The notes: generated from the letters alone by a model not told the origin. 58,407 bases of DNA from Clostridium sp. CAG:510 (GCA_000434615.1 FR880809.1:1-58407), one strand, 5' to 3'; counted from the first letter of the stretch, positions 22,272 through 31,810 are shown. A program made the numbers and translations.

Positions 22272-24938
22272 TTACATTGCCTTGAGCTGTGCCAGTCTTG
22301 CCTTTACCTGTTCTGCCAGGTTCGTGTACTTGGCAAGCTTTTCTTTTTCCTCTGCTACCTTTGCTTCCGGCGCCTTGGAAATGAATTTTTCATTCTTTAA
22401 CATGCCTTCGCAACGGGCAATTTCACCGGCAAGTCGCTTCTCTTCTTTTTCCAGACGCTCGATTTCCGCCTGAATGTCCACCAGTTCCGCAAACGGAATG
22501 TAAAGAGCCGCGCCCGCAATCATAACGGAAACCGCATCGTCCGCAATGCCGGTCTTGTCCTTCTGTACCAGTACTTCGGATGCATAGGACAGGGTGGCAA
22601 AGAACAGCTTTCCTTCTTCAAAGGTGCGGCGGATGCCTTCGTCTTCGCTGACAACGTATACCGTTGCTTTTTTGGAAGGCGCCACATTCATTTCGGTACG
22701 GATGTTGCGGATGCCTCTGACTGCTTCCTTGATGATTTCGATATCCTTTTCTTCCTTCGGATAATTCTTGTCTTCGCTGTATTCCGGCCACCTGGAAATC
22801 ATAATGGACTCTTCTTCGGACTGCAGGGTGCAGAAGATTTCCTCGGTAATGAACGGCATATACGGATGCAGAAGCTTCAGCGCGTCAATGAGCACGCTCT
22901 TCAAGGTATAAAGGGCTGCATTCTGGCTCCTGGCATCGTCGGAATTATACAGTCTCGGTTTTACCATTTCAATGTACCAGTCGCAGAATTCGTCCCAGAT
23001 GAAATCATAAACCTTCTGAACGGCAATGCCCAGGTCATAATTTTCCATGTTTTCGGTTACGTCTTTTACCAGAGTGTTGCACTTGGACAAAATCCACTTG
23101 TCAACAGGCTCTAATTCGGAAGCTGCCGGTACGGTAATTTCCTTGCCTTCCATATTCATCATAATGAATCGGGAAGCATTCCATACTTTGTTGGCAAAGT
23201 TGCGGTTTGCTTCTACCTTTTCATAGTAGAAACGCATATCGTTGCCGGGTGCATTGCCGGTAATCAGGGTCAGACGGAGAGCGTCTGCACCGTACTGGTC
23301 GATGATTTCCAGCGGGTCGATACCGTTTCCTAAGGACTTGGACATCTTTCTGCCCTGGCTGTCCCTGACAAGTCCGTGGAACAATACGGTCTTGAACGGT
23401 CTTTCGCCCATCTGCTCGTAGCCGGAGAAAATCATACGGATAACCCAGAAGAAAATGATATCGTATCCGGTTACCAGTACGTCCGTGGGATAGAAATACT
23501 TCAAATCTTCTGTCTGTTCCGGCCAGCCTAAGGTAGAGAAGGGCCACAATGCGGAGGAGAACCAGGTATCCAGGGTATCCGGGTCCTGGGTGAAATGGGT
23601 GCAGCCGCACTTCGGGCAGACCTCGGGCATCTTCTTTGCTACCACTACCTCACCACATTCGTCGCAGTAATAAGCAGGAATTCTGTGTCCCCACCAGAGC
23701 TGACGGCTGATACACCAGTCGCGGATATTGTCCGTCCAGTTAAAGTAGGTCTTTTCCATACGCTTCGGAATAAGCTTGATGTCGCCGTTCTTTACCGCTT
23801 CTACCGCGGGCTTAATAAGCTCATCCATCTTGACAAACCACTGCTCTTTTACCAGAGGCTCAATGGTGGTCTTACATCTGTCGTGGGTACCTACGTTGTG
23901 GGAGTAATCTTCGATACGGACCAGAAGTCCCATCTTGTCCAGTTCTTCCACGATGGCTTTTCTTGCCTCATAGCGGTCCATGCCTTCGAACTTGCCGCCG
24001 TTTTTGTTGATGGTGGCATCGTCATTCATAATGTTGATAACAGGCAGGTTGTGACGCTTTCCTACTTCAAAGTCGTTGGGGTCGTGCGCCGGGGTAATCT
24101 TTACTACGCCGGTTCCGAATTCCATGTCAACGTAGCTGTCTGCCACGATGGGAATTTCACGGTTTACAATAGGAAGAAGCACTTTTCTGCCAATGATGGA
24201 CTTGTATCTGTCGTCGTCGGGATTAACCGCTACCGCCGTATCGCCCAACATGGTCTCGGGACGGGTGGTTGCAAATTCCAGAAATTCCTTTGTGCTTACG
24301 CTGCCGTCTTCCTCAATGAGAGGATATTTGATATGCCAGAAATGGCCTGCCTGCTCTTCGTATTCTACTTCCGCATCGGAAATGGAGGTGTTACATACGG
24401 GACACCAGTTGATGATACGGGAGCCTTTGTAAATCCAGCCTTTTTCATGCATCTTGCAGAAAACTTCCGTAACGGCTTTGTTGCAGCCTTCGTCCATGGT
24501 GAAACGTTCTCTGTCCCAGTCGCAGGAAGAACCTAATTTCTTAAGCTGGGAAATAATTCTGCCGCCGTATTCTTTTTTCCAGTCCCAGGCTCTCTCCAAG
24601 AACTTTTCTCTGCCCAGGTCATGCTTGTCAATGCCCTGTTCTTTTAACTTTTCGATAATCTTTACTTCCGTTGCGATGGAAGCATGGTCCGTGCCGGGCT
24701 GCCAGAGGGCATTGTATCCCTGCATTCTCTTAAAACGGATGAGAATATCCTGCATGGTGTTGTCCAGTGCATGGCCCATGTGAAGCTGTCCCGTGATATT
24801 TGGGGGCGGAATTACAATGGTAAACGGGGTTTTGCTGTGGTCTACTTCTGCATGGAAATATTTTTTATCCAGCCACTTCTGGTACAGTCTGTCTTCTATG
24901 CCCTTCGGGTCATAGGTCTTTGCCAATTCTTTGCTCAT
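22272..24938 (-). CDS. valS: Valyl-tRNA synthetase
   Basis: Charges tRNA-Val. An 888-residue class I synthetase: the HIGH motif is HMGH (residues 53-56, within PPNITGQLHMGHALDN) and KMSKS is at 531-535. The editing domain includes EFATTRPETMLGDTAVAV, and a zinc-type pair CDECGE/CPKCGC lies near 425-446. The C-terminal coiled-coil tRNA-binding arm (about 820-888, EIERLEKEEKRLAGEIARCE) is present. Expression is controlled by the T-box leader directly upstream. Confidence 0.97.
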   Translation of the reverse strand: MSKELAKTYDPKGIEDRLYQKWLDKKYFHAEVDHSKTPFTIVIPPPNITGQLHMGHALDNTMQDILIRFKRMQGYNALWQPGTDHASIATEVKIIEKLKEQGIDKHDLGREKFLERAWDWKKEYGGRIISQLKKLGSSCDWDRERFTMDEGCNKAVTEVFCKMHEKGWIYKGSRIINWCPVCNTSISDAEVEYEEQAGHFWHIKYPLIEEDGSVSTKEFLEFATTRPETMLGDTAVAVNPDDDRYKSIIGRKVLLPIVNREIPIVADSYVDMEFGTGVVKITPAHDPNDFEVGKRHNLPVINIMNDDATINKNGGKFEGMDRYEARKAIVEELDKMGLLVRIEDYSHNVGTHDRCKTTIEPLVKEQWFVKMDELIKPAVEAVKNGDIKLIPKRMEKTYFNWTDNIRDWCISRQLWWGHRIPAYYCDECGEVVVAKKMPEVCPKCGCTHFTQDPDTLDTWFSSALWPFSTLGWPEQTEDLKYFYPTDVLVTGYDIIFFWVIRMIFSGYEQMGERPFKTVLFHGLVRDSQGRKMSKSLGNGIDPLEIIDQYGADALRLTLITGNAPGNDMRFYYEKVEANRNFANKVWNASRFIMMNMEGKEITVPAASELEPVDKWILSKCNTLVKDVTENMENYDLGIAVQKVYDFIWDEFCDWYIEMVKPRLYNSDDARSQNAALYTLKSVLIDALKLLHPYMPFITEEIFCTLQSEEESIMISRWPEYSEDKNYPKEEKDIEIIKEAVRGIRNIRTEMNVAPSKKATVYVVSEDEGIRRTFEEGKLFFATLSYASEVLVQKDKTGIADDAVSVMIAGAALYIPFAELVDIQAEIERLEKEEKRLAGEIARCEGMLKNEKFISKAPEAKVAEEKEKLAKYTNLAEQVKARLAQLKAM

Positions 24939-24986
24939 ACTGTTTTCATGCCTTTCTTTCTATTTTATATTTTTATTTTTGCAAAT

Positions 24987-25262
24987 AAAAACGCCCTCTG
25001 CCTACTTCTGTAAGCAAAGGGCGAATATCGCGGTACCACCTTTGTCTGCCGTATCCTCGCGGATAAGACCTCTGTGACTTCTTGTAAAGTCTTGTCCGGT
25101 AACGGGGACAAATCGTGAAAACTTACTGTGGCCGTTACACCTTCCGATGCAGTGGCCGGTTCTGTCTTCCGGTTCCAAAACTACCTTCCGCATTCCTTCC
25201 TTCAGATGACCTTTCAGCCGGTTTCCCGGGTCATCCTCTCTGCCAAGGGGTAATACGTACTC
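24987..25262 (-). promoter_or_regulatory. T-box riboswitch controlling valS
   Basis: The leader shows the T-box itself, AAAGGTGGTACCGCG (25029-25043), which pairs with uncharged tRNA acceptor ends. It is followed by a strong terminator: outer arms CGCCCT (24992-24997) and AGGGCG (25018-25023), inner pairs TGC/GCA and TAC/GTA, then TTTTT. An AGAGA-type element lies near 25240. A valine specifier candidate lies in GTGTAAC (25134-25140; GUG or GUA). When tRNA-Val is uncharged the antiterminator should form and valS is read. A TTGACA at 25268-25273 is present, but no properly spaced -10 was identified. Confidence 0.92.
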
Positions 25263-25311
25263 CTTTTTGTCAATACCTTTTTCTTTTTATAAATATCACT
25301 ATAATTCAGGT

Positions 25312-25923
25312 TTATTTTGCTGCAGGTGTGCCACACTTTGTGCAGAATGCACCGCCGTTAAGAGGTGCGCCGCAGTTTGCACATACATCTGCGTTAGCTG
25401 CCTGTGCGGGTGCCTGGGGAGCAGGAGCTGCTGCCTGAACAGGTGCCTGAGGAGCTACGGGCTGCTGGTATACAGGCTGCTGATATACGGGCTGTGCCTT
25501 TACCACGATCTTTCCGTATGCCCAGTTAGCAAAGCTTGAGAATACGGGAATACCTGCTTCCTTGCCCTTGGAAACATTGAGAATACCAATCAGTGCAAAT
25601 ACATATACGGCGATGTTTACCAGCCAGTCGACTACAGTATTAAATCTGCCCCAAATAACAGCTATTTTGTAAACAGCAGAACCGTAAGATGCCCAACCGA
25701 ACCAATCCATAAAATCAAAAACGTGGAAGAAAATGCCTACAACAGAAGGCAGTAAGCAGAGCATAAGTGCCTGCAGAACCTGTCTGCCTGCCCATTCATC
25801 CTTTTCTGCAATCAGGACTACTGCAAGAAGACCGATGATTCCAAGGTACAGACCGAATGCAGCTAAAATAAATGCCAGTACTGCGTAAACGGATAATCTG
25901 ATGCCTAACTTTCCTTTTTCCAT
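25312..25923 (-). CDS. Membrane protein with C-terminal zinc ribbon
   Basis: A 203-residue protein with about four membrane helices (residues 8-140), resembling small DUF4870-like membrane proteins. It continues into a proline/alanine/glutamine-rich linker with a repeat (QPVYQQPVYQQPVAPQAP) and a C-terminal zinc ribbon CANCGAPLNGGAFCTKCG. The role is unknown. The start follows TAAGGAGGGTTTTTAACT, and a near-consensus promoter lies at 25979-26008. Like the TPR protein at 19348 it joins a zinc ribbon to a membrane domain, but at the opposite end. Confidence 0.75.
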   Translation of the reverse strand: MEKGKLGIRLSVYAVLAFILAAFGLYLGIIGLLAVVLIAEKDEWAGRQVLQALMLCLLPSVVGIFFHVFDFMDWFGWASYGSAVYKIAVIWGRFNTVVDWLVNIAVYVFALIGILNVSKGKEAGIPVFSSFANWAYGKIVVKAQPVYQQPVYQQPVAPQAPVQAAAPAPQAPAQAANADVCANCGAPLNGGAFCTKCGTPAAK

Positions 25924-25978
25924 AGTTAAAAACCCTCCTTAGTTATGTACATAATAGTATCCATTTGATACAGAAAAC

Positions 25979-26008
25979 ATTATATCCCCATTATCACAGT
26001 TTCGTCAA
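25979..26008 (-). promoter_or_regulatory. Strong promoter of the zinc-ribbon membrane protein gene
   Basis: Leftward -35 TTGACG (26003-26008), 18-base spacer, -10 TATAAT (25979-25984). A 50-base leader follows to the AAGGAGG site. Confidence 0.75.
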
Positions 26009-26016
26009 TTACAAAA

Positions 26017-26036
26017 TATTGCGGTTTTCCGCAATA
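26017..26036. other. Perfect 8-bp stem-loop in a divergent promoter region
   Basis: TATTGCGG and CCGCAATA are separated by TTTT. It lies just upstream of the leftward -35 box and about 80 bases before a rightward TATAAT at 26116-26121 that may drive the ECF gene. An operator or a stray terminator are both possible. Confidence 0.45.
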
Positions 26037-26185
26037 ACGTAATTCAACCTGCCGGTTCCAAACTGGTTATATAAAAAAAATGCAAAGTGGTACTTTTTCA
26101 AATGCCAAGAACGGCTATAATGGGTAGAAACAAACACTAATGAAGATGTGTGAATTTTTTTACACAGAGAAAGGAATGTATTATT

Positions 26186-26980
26186 ATGAAAAAGAAAAAT
26201 CCCGTTTTACTGATTGTGGGTGTCCTGCTCCTGATTGCAGGCATCATTCTCTCCGTTCACTTTTTCCGGCCTGAACTGGAGGACTTCTTAAATACAACCA
26301 CCGGCAGATATTACGCATATTCCCTGCTGCTTGCCTTTATCGGCGTGATTTTAACCGTTGCCGGACTGTACCGGCTCTTTGGCAGAAAGGAAGAACTTTC
26401 CCGCAGGGAAAAGCTGCTCCGTGTAACACAGGCAGGTCTGCTTGCCGCTCTCTGCTACATCGGTTTCGCTTTCTTTAAGCTTGATATTACCGTAGGTACT
26501 TCCAGCACCGCATTCCATTTGGGAAATGTATTCTGCGTTCTGGCTGCTCTTTTATTAGGAGGCTTCTGGGGCGGACTTGCCGGTGCAGTCGGCATGACCA
26601 TCGGCGACCTGACTACCATTTATGTAACCAGCGCTCCCAAGACTTTTATCTTAAAGTTCTGCATCGGTCTCATTGTCGGTCTGGTCGCCCACAAGATTTT
26701 CCATCTTGTTAAATGCACCGGTAAGGGGAAAATTATCGGGGTTACGGTATTTGCTTCCGTATGCGGCATGGCTTTTAATGTAGTTGCCGATCCTTTGGTC
26801 GGTTATCTGTATAAAACCTACCTTCTCGGTGTTCCCCAGGACATTACCAAAACCCTGCTGAAAATTGCCCAGCTCACCACTTCCGTCAATGCGGTAGTCG
26901 CTGTTGTCTGCGCTTCCATTTTCTATCTGGCTCTGCGTCCCGCACTGAAAAAAGCCGGTCTTCTGGCGGATGTAAAGTAG
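26186..26980 (+). CDS. ECF transporter S component, probably for vitamin B6
   Basis: A 264-residue integral membrane protein: two N-terminal helices (about 5-75) precede an S-component core with the ALCYIGFAFFKLDI start. The core carries the family motif FHLGNVFCVLAALLLGGFWGGLAGAVGMTIGDLTT and a C-terminal helix pair. S components bind a vitamin and work with a shared energising module (EcfA, EcfA', EcfT) encoded elsewhere. The next gene is a pyridoxamine kinase, so pyridoxine or a relative is the likely substrate (inference). The start at 26186 follows AGAAAGGAATG. A rightward -10 TATAAT is at 26116. Confidence 0.82.
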   Translation: MKKKNPVLLIVGVLLLIAGIILSVHFFRPELEDFLNTTTGRYYAYSLLLAFIGVILTVAGLYRLFGRKEELSRREKLLRVTQAGLLAALCYIGFAFFKLDITVGTSSTAFHLGNVFCVLAALLLGGFWGGLAGAVGMTIGDLTTIYVTSAPKTFILKFCIGLIVGLVAHKIFHLVKCTGKGKIIGVTVFASVCGMAFNVVADPLVGYLYKTYLLGVPQDITKTLLKIAQLTTSVNAVVAVVCASIFYLALRPALKKAGLLADVK

Positions 26981-27029
26981 GAAATACGAAAACTGTCACC
27001 ATAAAGCTTAGATTTTCGGGAGTCCTTTT

Positions 27030-27962
27030 ATGAAACCTTTTAAAATGGCAATGATTAATGATTTAACCGGATTCGGCCACTGCTCTCTTGCAGTGGCTAT
27101 TCCTATTATAAGTGTTATGGGTGTGCAGGCATGTCCCGTGCCCACCGGTATTTTTTCCAATCACATGGCTTTTCCGGAATGGCATTATACGGATTTTACC
27201 CATGAAATGTCTTCCTACCTTTCGGTCTGGGAACGGCTTTCCCTTTCTTTTGACGGCATTTCCTGCGGATTTTTGGGAAATGAAGCGCTTATCCCCACAC
27301 TCTCCGGCTTTTTCAGACAACAGAAGGAAACCTACGGAACCTGTATCCTGCTTGACCCGGTTATGGGGGACCACGGCAGGGCTTATTCTTCCGTTACTCC
27401 TTCCTATCAGAAGGCACTTACCGGTCTCTGTTCCCTTGCAGACATCCTCACACCCAATCTGACGGAAGCCTGCTTTCTGACCGGCACCGCATACCCGGAA
27501 GAGCTGCTTACCGATGCTTCCGGTGCGCTGCTCTCCGGTCAGTCCGATGCTTCCGGTACGTTGTTCTCCGGTCTGTCCGGTGCTTCCGACAGGTCAGAGC
27601 CGCTTTTATTGCTGCTGTCCGGCATGGCAGCAAAGCTGCACGGCATGGGCATCGGCAAGGTTGTCATCACCGGCATCAAAATAGGAAACTTCTTTGGCAA
27701 TTATGTATCTGTTTCCGGCAGCGGCGAGCTTCTTTTTTCTCCTGCCGGCGGTCCGTCCCGTCCCGGCACCGGTGACATTTTTGCCGCCATCCTTTCCGCC
27801 GATGTTGTGAAAGGCGTTCCTTTTACCGACTCCGTAAAAAAGGCAGCCGAGTTCATCCGCATCTGTACGGAGGGCTCAGCCGCCTTAAATATACCTATCG
27901 TGGAAGGTGTGTGTCTGGAGCAGTATCTTTCCCTGCTGCAGGACCCGTCTTTTCCTTCCTGA
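27030..27962 (+). CDS. pdxY: Pyridoxamine/pyridoxal kinase
   Basis: Phosphorylates B6 vitamers with ATP; ribokinase-like fold. Characteristic stretches are INDLTGFGHCSLAVAIPIIS (N-terminus), LLDPVMGDHGRAYSS, DILTPNLTEACFLTG, and the anion-hole motif GGPSRPGTGDIFAAIL with catalytic Asp. Between ACFLTGTAYPEELL and the LSGMAAKLHGMG region is an inserted low-complexity loop built of a 33-base tandem repeat, not usual for the family. It follows the ECF S component by 50 bases, so the pair probably imports and traps vitamin B6. The gene ends close to the convergent MATE gene. Confidence 0.9.
   Translation: MKPFKMAMINDLTGFGHCSLAVAIPIISVMGVQACPVPTGIFSNHMAFPEWHYTDFTHEMSSYLSVWERLSLSFDGISCGFLGNEALIPTLSGFFRQQKETYGTCILLDPVMGDHGRAYSSVTPSYQKALTGLCSLADILTPNLTEACFLTGTAYPEELLTDASGALLSGQSDASGTLFSGLSGASDRSEPLLLLLSGMAAKLHGMGIGKVVITGIKIGNFFGNYVSVSGSGELLFSPAGGPSRPGTGDIFAAILSADVVKGVPFTDSVKKAAEFIRICTEGSAALNIPIVEGVCLEQYLSLLQDPSFPS
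27513..27593 (+). repeat. 33-bp tandem repeat inside pdxY
   Basis: Copies at 27513-27545 and 27546-27578 (four mismatches) and a partial third copy at 27579-27593 encode DASGALLSGQS, DASGTLFSGLS and GASDR. The frame is kept. It forms a surface loop extension in the kinase. Confidence 0.95.
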
Positions 27963-27978
27963 AGTGCTCTTTAGATAT

Positions 27979-29313
27979 TTATTTCATCTTTTGTTCTTCT
28001 TTCTTATATAAAATCCATGCCACAACAGCGGCGGCTGTTTCTGCAAACCAGAAGCAGTTCCAGATACCGTCCGCACCGAGCAGCTTCCCGAACACGTAAG
28101 CTGCCGGAATAATGGCAACGAGATACCGCAGCAGGGAAATGGCAAGGGACATACTGCCCTTTCCCAGTCCTTCCAGCGTACCGCTTACGGTCACGGACAC
28201 CGAGGAAACCACAAATCCCATACTGATAATGCGGATGGCGTTTTTTCCGGCGGCAATCGTTTCCGCACCGGTGGTAAAAATGCCCATAAGCTGTCCGCAG
28301 AATACCAGACAGATAATCATGCCTGCCAGCATAATACCGGCTATCAGCCGCAGAGAGGTGAAGAATGTTTTTTTCACTCTGCCATACTCGCCCGCTCCGT
28401 AATTGTAACCGATAATGGGACGGATGCCCTGCACCATACCGTTTGCGGTAAGGTAAATAAAGGTCTGCAGTTTGTAGTAAATGCCAAGCACCAGCACGTA
28501 AACATCGCCGTATGTAGACAGAATACCGTTTAAGGCGGTAATCATAAAGGAAGGCAGCGCCATATTTAAGGTTGCCGGTACTCCGACACCGTAAATGTGC
28601 AGACAAAGCTCTTTGTCAAACATTTCTTTACGAAACTGCACCTTCAACGGCAGTTTTAATTTAAAATACAGAAGCAGGTATACAACAAGCGGAATAATCT
28701 GACCGATACCTGTTGCCAGCGCAGCTCCGGCTATTCCCATTCTGGGGAAGGGTCCGATACCGAAAATCATAAGCGGGTCTAAAATCACATTGGCAACACA
28801 CCCGCAGATCATACTGAACATGGAAACCTTCATCTGTCCTTCTGCCTGGAAAATTTTCTCATAAGTAATGGCTATGGTATAAGGAACCGTAAAGGCAAAT
28901 ACCACATAGGAATAGGTGAGTCCGTATTCAATTACCAGATTATCCTTACTGAACATGCGTAAGAACGTGGGTGCAAACAGAAGGTTGAATGCCATCAGCA
29001 GAATGCCGTGCACAAAGCTTAAGACCAGGCCCACCGACACGGAATCGTTGGCTTTTCTGTCATTCTTTGCTCCCAGATAAAAGGCGGCAATGGCATTGAT
29101 GCCCACACCAAATCCAACGGCCACCGCTGTTTCCAGTAGCTGCAGCGGATAAACTAAGGACAATGCCGTCATGGCTTCATCACTGATTTTTGCCACAAAA
29201 TAACTGTCCACGATATTATACAGGGCGTTTACCAGCATGGAAAGCACCATGGGCATGGACATGGATAATACCAGAGGCAATATTTTTTTCTCTTTCATAA
29301 AGGTCTGTTCCAT
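27979..29313 (-). CDS. MATE-family multidrug/cation efflux transporter
   Basis: A 444-residue, 12-helix membrane transporter of the MATE (NorM/MepA-like) group, exporting drugs or metabolites by ion antiport. Typical patterns are SMPMVLSMLVNALYNIVDSYFVAKISDEAMTALSL near the N-terminus, AEGQMKVSMFSMICGCVANVILDP and NGMVQGIRPIIGYNYGAG in the second half. The start at 29313 is preceded by GTAAGGAGAAAAACA. It is convergent with pdxY and divergent from the cupin gene. No substrate can be inferred. Confidence 0.92.
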   Translation of the reverse strand: MEQTFMKEKKILPLVLSMSMPMVLSMLVNALYNIVDSYFVAKISDEAMTALSLVYPLQLLETAVAVGFGVGINAIAAFYLGAKNDRKANDSVSVGLVLSFVHGILLMAFNLLFAPTFLRMFSKDNLVIEYGLTYSYVVFAFTVPYTIAITYEKIFQAEGQMKVSMFSMICGCVANVILDPLMIFGIGPFPRMGIAGAALATGIGQIIPLVVYLLLYFKLKLPLKVQFRKEMFDKELCLHIYGVGVPATLNMALPSFMITALNGILSTYGDVYVLVLGIYYKLQTFIYLTANGMVQGIRPIIGYNYGAGEYGRVKKTFFTSLRLIAGIMLAGMIICLVFCGQLMGIFTTGAETIAAGKNAIRIISMGFVVSSVSVTVSGTLEGLGKGSMSLAISLLRYLVAIIPAAYVFGKLLGADGIWNCFWFAETAAAVVAWILYKKEEQKMK

Positions 29314-29426
29314 TGTTTTTCTCCTTACATCCGCGGTCTTTCATCGTAGCATGTTTCCTGGAAGAATGCAAGCTTGCTCTTTTGCCCATACTCCTATATA
29401 GCAGGAAAAAGAAAGGCAGGTATGTT

Positions 29427-30077
29427 ATGTTACAAAAGCCGTTTACCATTGAAGGTCTCCGCCCCATCCGGAAGGGCATGACCGTTTCCCATGACTCCAA
29501 ACTGGGAGACAAAACAAAAGTCACTTATTTTTCGCTGGGGGAACATACTTCCATCAGTCAGGAAAGCTATGACAGAGTGACCATGTATGTAGGCGCTTCC
29601 GGCAGCGGTACTTTTCTTTTGGGAAAGGAGCCCGAAAAAGTAACCCTGTCCCCTGACCGGGCTCTTGTAGTTTCCGCCGGCACTCTTTGCGGTATGGAAA
29701 CAGAGGAAGGTCTTGTTTACACCGAAATTATTTTAGACAAGGAGAATGTTATGAACGATATCGTAAAAACAAACGAAGTATTTACATTAAAGGATTTGAT
29801 TTCCTATGAAGAAGGCAGCATTGCCAACATGGATGTGGTGAGCAACCCTACCATGAAATATGTGCTGATGGCTTTTGATGAAGGCACCGGTCTTACCCCG
29901 CACCGTGCTCCCGGCAACGCCATTGTTTTTGCACTGGAAGGAAATGCTACCATCGGTTACGAAGGCAGGGACTATGAACTCCATGCCGGCGAATGCTTCC
30001 GTTTTGAGAAAAACGGCCTTCACAGTGTCACTGCAAACGGCCGTTTCAAGATGGCTCTTTTATTGGTGTTAGAATAA
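29427..30077 (+). CDS. Two-domain cupin protein
   Basis: A 216-residue protein with two cupin-like beta barrels: the first (about 25-105) includes MYVGASGSGTFLLG; the second (about 135-216) has GTGLTPHRAPGNAIVFALEGNATIGYEG and ELHAGECFRF...NGLHSV, a standard metal-binding cupin pattern. Function is unknown; such proteins bind small ligands or metals. I start at 29427, with AAAGGCAGG upstream; the longer open frame to 29313 overlaps the MATE start region. It is convergent with the DUF4097 gene. Confidence 0.78.
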   Translation: MLQKPFTIEGLRPIRKGMTVSHDSKLGDKTKVTYFSLGEHTSISQESYDRVTMYVGASGSGTFLLGKEPEKVTLSPDRALVVSAGTLCGMETEEGLVYTEIILDKENVMNDIVKTNEVFTLKDLISYEEGSIANMDVVSNPTMKYVLMAFDEGTGLTPHRAPGNAIVFALEGNATIGYEGRDYELHAGECFRFEKNGLHSVTANGRFKMALLLVLE

Positions 30078-30101
30078 GCTGAAAAGCTTCTTATTTTCCG
30101 T

Positions 30102-31055
30102 TTATTGGAATTTCACGGTAATGTTGCCCATGGCACATTCCAGCTTGTAGGTATTCGCCGCTCCGTTGTCAATGTCACTTTCCGTGGCAAGTCCGGCAAA
30201 GGAGCGGTTTCCTATATCAATATTGCCTGCAGAACAGCTCACTTCATAGTTGTGTTCTTCCATCGTGCTTCCGATAAACGTCATTTCCGTATTTCCCATT
30301 GCGCAGGAAACCTCTGCATTTCCCTGTATGTTTCCGGTCAGCCGCATTTCCCCTGCTCCGATGTCCCCGGCAAAGCTGCCTCCAATCTGCGCATCATTTA
30401 ACAGCATCTGTCCGGCGCCGATTTCACATTTTGCGTCTTCACTGCAGACAAGCCTTTCTATCTGCAATCTTCCCGCTCCGATATCAATCGTTACATTTTT
30501 TACCGTCAGGCTCTCTATGGAAAAATCTCCGGCTCCTAAGTCAATATCCACCGTATCGTAGCAGAATGCCTCCGGTATCTGTATGGTAATCTTGGTCCAG
30601 TTTCCCGAAGTGACGCCTTTTCGGTCGGTGCTGGTAATGTAAAGGGTATTGTCCTTTACTCCCGTCTGGATTTTCTTGACTTTTTCCGCTTTGATATGCA
30701 CATTTTCATCATCGGAAGAAAGTATTTTTACCTCACAGCCGCCAAGCTGCAGCACCATACTGCTAAATTCCGCCGTATCAAAGTCTTTTTCGTAGCTTTC
30801 CGTATCCGTAACAACCGGAAAGTCCGGCAGATATTTATTTTCCTCATTTACCGTGATTTCCGGGTTATCATTGGAAGAAACATAGTTTCCGATGATATTC
30901 TTCAAATCTTCATCCGTAAAATTAAAATCACCGTTCACAATCTTCTGTACGGTCTCGCTAATGCCGCCTCCGCAGCCGCCCACAGTAAAAAGGCCGATTC
31001 CTAAAAATATCATAATGCCCGCCGTAATGGCGCTTACTTTCATAAATTTTCTCAT
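30102..31055 (-). CDS. DUF4097 beta-helix protein, putative lipoprotein
   Basis: A 317-residue exported protein. The N-terminal hydrophobic segment ends TVGGCGGG, a possible lipobox. The C-terminal two thirds form the repeated short strands of the DUF4097 family (DIDLGAGDFSIESL, TIDIGAGRLQIERL, EIGAGQMLLNDA, DIGAGEMRLTGN), reading as a right-handed beta-helix. In other Firmicutes such proteins are encoded with padR and DUF1700 genes and are linked to envelope stress, as here. It follows the DUF1700 gene by about 105 bases. The exact function is unknown. Confidence 0.85.
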   Translation of the reverse strand: MRKFMKVSAITAGIMIFLGIGLFTVGGCGGGISETVQKIVNGDFNFTDEDLKNIIGNYVSSNDNPEITVNEENKYLPDFPVVTDTESYEKDFDTAEFSSMVLQLGGCEVKILSSDDENVHIKAEKVKKIQTGVKDNTLYITSTDRKGVTSGNWTKITIQIPEAFCYDTVDIDLGAGDFSIESLTVKNVTIDIGAGRLQIERLVCSEDAKCEIGAGQMLLNDAQIGGSFAGDIGAGEMRLTGNIQGNAEVSCAMGNTEMTFIGSTMEEHNYEVSCSAGNIDIGNRSFAGLATESDIDNGAANTYKLECAMGNITVKFQ

Positions 31056-31159
31056 AATTTCCCTCTTTTCTTAATCTTACTTAATCTTATCTATAACATT
31101 TCTTATGCGTTTTTTAGTATGCTTTCTGCTATTCATAGCTTTCTTTCATGTCTGTTTTT

Positions 31160-31810
31160 TCATGCCTGCTTCTTTCCGATGATTTTCTTCCATAACCAGG
31201 CAATTCCCCTACAGCATCCCGGCAGGGCATATCCGCACAGCCACACCGTAAGCATCATAAACAGTATGCCTATCCCCGTACAGATAAGTCCGCTGCCCGC
31301 CATAATCAGGCTCACATACGGAAAAGAAAACATACAGGTAAATCCCATCACCACGAAGGCAATGCCACACAATATACAAGTCAGAGCGGCTGCTCCGAAT
31401 GCCGCTATCAAAGAAATCAGCACCAAAAACCAGGCAATCAGCAGAGATAAAATCACACTGGCAAATGCAATCAGAAGCGGTGATGCACATATAAGAAGAA
31501 ACACGAGTCCGATAGTTTTCCATGCGGAACGCTTCTTCACAGTTTCCTGTGGGGTGTATGCCGCACCGCCGCTATTGTTTTCCATTCCCCATGCCGCGCC
31601 GTTTTCCACTCCTATGGTAGCATCCAGCCCTTCTTTTATTTTGGCAGCCACCTGCATGGGACTTCCTAATTCTTTCAACACTTCCTGTTCTTTTTCCGGT
31701 CCTGCATCATGAAAGTATTCTTCATAAAAGTTCAGCGCCTCCTGCCTTTCCTGTGGGGAAATGTCCCCCAGCAACCTCGCTAACTCCTGCATAAAGCTCT
31801 CTTTGTTCAT
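31160..31810 (-). CDS. DUF1700-family membrane protein
   Basis: A 216-residue protein. The N-terminal 60 residues form the DUF1700/HAAS-type helical domain (MNKESFMQELARLLGDISPQ then ERQEALNFYEEYFHDAGPEKE). A linker and about four membrane helices follow (about 95-205). These proteins are nearly always encoded just after a PadR regulator, and some act with it as envelope sensors. Its ATG overlaps the padR stop by four bases (ATGA), showing translational coupling. Confidence 0.88.
   Translation of the reverse strand: MNKESFMQELARLLGDISPQERQEALNFYEEYFHDAGPEKEQEVLKELGSPMQVAAKIKEGLDATIGVENGAAWGMENNSGGAAYTPQETVKKRSAWKTIGLVFLLICASPLLIAFASVILSLLIAWFLVLISLIAAFGAAALTCILCGIAFVVMGFTCMFSFPYVSLIMAGSGLICTGIGILFMMLTVWLCGYALPGCCRGIAWLWKKIIGKKQA

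Noticed and set aside
23595..24536. 313-codon frame on the + strand
   Set aside because: Antisense shadow of valS; the valS protein is unmistakable on the other strand.
25268..25273. TTGACA as -35 box of the valS T-box transcript
   Set aside because: The nearest -10-like TATTAC is only 12 bases away, too close for sigma-70; left unassigned.
28004..28606. 200-codon minus-strand frame inside the MATE gene
   Set aside because: Out-of-frame reading of the MATE gene; composition rich in Arg/Cys/Tyr typical of a shadow frame.
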